Positions 63,113-64,000 of a stretch of DNA of 64,000 nucleotides are shown here, piece by piece. Both the position numbers and the translations under genes were made by a program. The notes beneath the pieces were generated by a model. It was not told the DNA's origin and ran no database searches. It saw only the letters and a program-made list of their open reading frames with translations. Positions within the stretch are counted from its first letter, which is position 1; each line of letters opens with the position of its first letter. The DNA comes from Vibrio toranzoniae (GTDB lineage Bacteria > Pseudomonadota > Gammaproteobacteria > Enterobacterales > Vibrionaceae), in NCBI RefSeq assembly GCF_024347655.1, contig NZ_AP025515.1:496001-560000 (forward strand), given 5' to 3'.

Positions 63113-63286
63113 GTATTGATGCCGCCCCTTTTCTATTAAAAATAGTCATCGCTCATAAGACCGATTTAGAGCCCACAAGGATGTAGGCTTCAAGTCCCCC
63201 CCTTCCGCAAAACGTTTTATCCAACCATGAAAATACTCTGTCCATTTTCATAAAATCATTGCCAATTTGAACAAATAGTTTAGTGT

Positions 63287-63300
63287 TATACATATGTATA
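63287..63300. promoter_or_regulatory. Palindrome upstream of the GntR gene
   Basis: TATACATATGTATA is a perfect 14-bp palindrome, 20 bp before the GntR ATG. It is a candidate autoregulatory operator of the YtrA-type regulator. Confidence 0.5.
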
Positions 63301-63319
63301 CCACCATGCAGTGTTAATT

Positions 63320-63691
63320 ATGACCAAATGGAAAGACGACCAACCAATCTTTAGGCAGCTTGCGACAAAGATCAGTGACCAAATTCTTCAAGGCGTTTGG
63401 TTAGAGCAACAAGCATTGCCCTCTGTGCGTACGGTTGCCGCCGATCTAAAGATCAACCACCTCACTGTCATGAAAAGCTACCAGTTACTGGTGGATGAAG
63501 GGTTAGTAGAGAAAAAACGAGGCCAAGGCATGTATGTAGCCGAGGGGGCAGTTCAAAAATTGAAAGAGTCTGCACATCAGTCATTTATCAACACACAGAT
63601 CCCAGCCATCGCTGAGACGCTAGGCATCATTGATATGAGTGTCGAAGAACTCGTGAAACAGCTAGCACAACACATAAAGGATAAGTCATGA
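63320..63691 (+). CDS. GntR-family regulator, YtrA subfamily
   Basis: A 123-residue regulator with an N-terminal winged HTH: IFRQLATKISDQILQGVWLEQQALPSVRTVAADLKINHLTVMKSYQLLVDEGLVEKKRGQGMYVAEGA, and only a short C-terminal helical tail (EELVKQLAQHIKDKS). This matches YtrA regulators, which normally sit first in an operon with ABC transporter genes. The ATG at 63320 is used rather than the GTG at 63311; neither has a strong ribosome binding site. Its stop overlaps the start of the next gene (ATGA). Confidence 0.87.
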   Translation: MTKWKDDQPIFRQLATKISDQILQGVWLEQQALPSVRTVAADLKINHLTVMKSYQLLVDEGLVEKKRGQGMYVAEGAVQKLKESAHQSFINTQIPAIAETLGIIDMSVEELVKQLAQHIKDKS

Positions 63692-64000
63692 GTAGATCAC
63701 TTCCCTCAGAAAACGAATACCCTACGAACACGTCTTCTACAAAGAGACTGCTTTCGGTAAAAAACGTAACCAAAACCTATTCAAACCAAGTAGGTGTTGA
63801 GGACATCAGCTTCGAATTAAAGCCGGGACAAGTGCTTGGACTACTCGGTCACAATGGTGCGGGTAAATCGACACTGATCAAATCACTGCTTGGTGGTCAC
63901 AATTATCAAGGTGAGATTGAAGTGAATGGTTACCACCCCATCCACCAGCACGCAGAGCTAATGCAGCACTTATCGTACATTTCAGATGTGAACGTGTTGC
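63688..64000 (+). CDS. ABC transporter ATP-binding protein (N-terminal part, runs off the window)
   Basis: About 104 codons are visible before the window ends. LLSVKNVTKTYSNQVGVEDISFELKPGQVLGLLGHNGAGKSTLIKSLLGG includes the aromatic A-loop (TYSNQ), Walker A (GHNGAGKST) and the start of the helical domain. It overlaps the YtrA-type regulator by four bases and is presumably regulated by it. The substrate and the membrane partner lie beyond the window. Confidence 0.9.
   Translation, partial: MSRSLPSENEYPTNTSSTKRLLSVKNVTKTYSNQVGVEDISFELKPGQVLGLLGHNGAGKSTLIKSLLGGHNYQGEIEVNGYHPIHQHAELMQHLSYISDVNVL

Noticed and set aside
1..64000. tRNA or rRNA genes, CRISPR arrays, insertion sequences, integron cassettes or prophage
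   Set aside because: Looked for by eye on both strands; none of the expected repeats, transposase or integrase motifs, attC-like ends or cloverleaf sequences was found.

Overview
The window looks like a piece of a marine Vibrio genome, most like the Splendidus or Harveyi groups. The reasons are a luxP-luxQ AI-2 receptor pair, two Qrr quorum-sensing small RNA genes with sigma-54 promoters, and several Vibrio-type proteins (DUF3541, DUF496/YeeX, HopJ-like, DUF3820). My recollection that the csp, GGDEF and aroG homologues lie on chromosome 2 of V. cholerae suggests, but does not prove, a secondary chromosome.

Layout. 1-3.6 kb: end of an MscS-type channel, then manC and manB for GDP-mannose. 3.6-6.2 kb: aroG (DAHP synthase), a DUF3820 protein and a small HTH regulator. 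6.2-14.5 kb: a minus-strand aa3/caa3 cytochrome c oxidase cluster (coxB, coxA, ctaG, coxC, SURF1, a SCO-like protein, ctaA, ctaB), with a DUF2909 gene on the opposite strand. 15-22.4 kb: a phosphohexomutase behind a Fur-box-like site, a LysE exporter, a FAH-family enzyme, a porin, YegD and small proteins. 22.5-31 kb: luxPQ, GIY-YIG and YceH proteins, YeeX and a second hybrid histidine kinase. 31.8-36.4 kb: a long-form GAPDH and hcp/hcr for nitrosative stress. 36.5-43.8 kb: a lipoprotein hydrolase, LysE plus LysR, a YjeH-like exporter, and a MocR regulator divergent from a PNPOx-like protein.

43.8-49.5 kb is the most interesting part. Two qrr genes face each other about 5 kb apart, each with a -24/-12 promoter and upstream LuxO-like sites. 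Between them are a cold-shock gene, a GGDEF gene whose leader can pair with Qrr, a short protein derived from the middle of malate synthase G, and a DUF2083-type regulator. Decayed ends of an AraC regulator and a cytosine deaminase flank the first qrr. Together with luxPQ, the window holds AI-2 reception, the sRNA output and a probable c-di-GMP target.

49.7-64 kb: an RhlE helicase, a CHASE-GGDEF cyclase, DUF3541, a methyltransferase, a 20-bp tandem repeat, a CNT nucleoside transporter with a long leader holding a 39-residue ORF, a lipoprotein, a 5'-truncated PTS EIIA, an HD-GYP protein, a GNAT, a winged-helix/transmembrane/EAL protein, and the start of a GntR(YtrA)-ABC operon. No rRNA, tRNA, CRISPR array, insertion sequence or prophage was seen.
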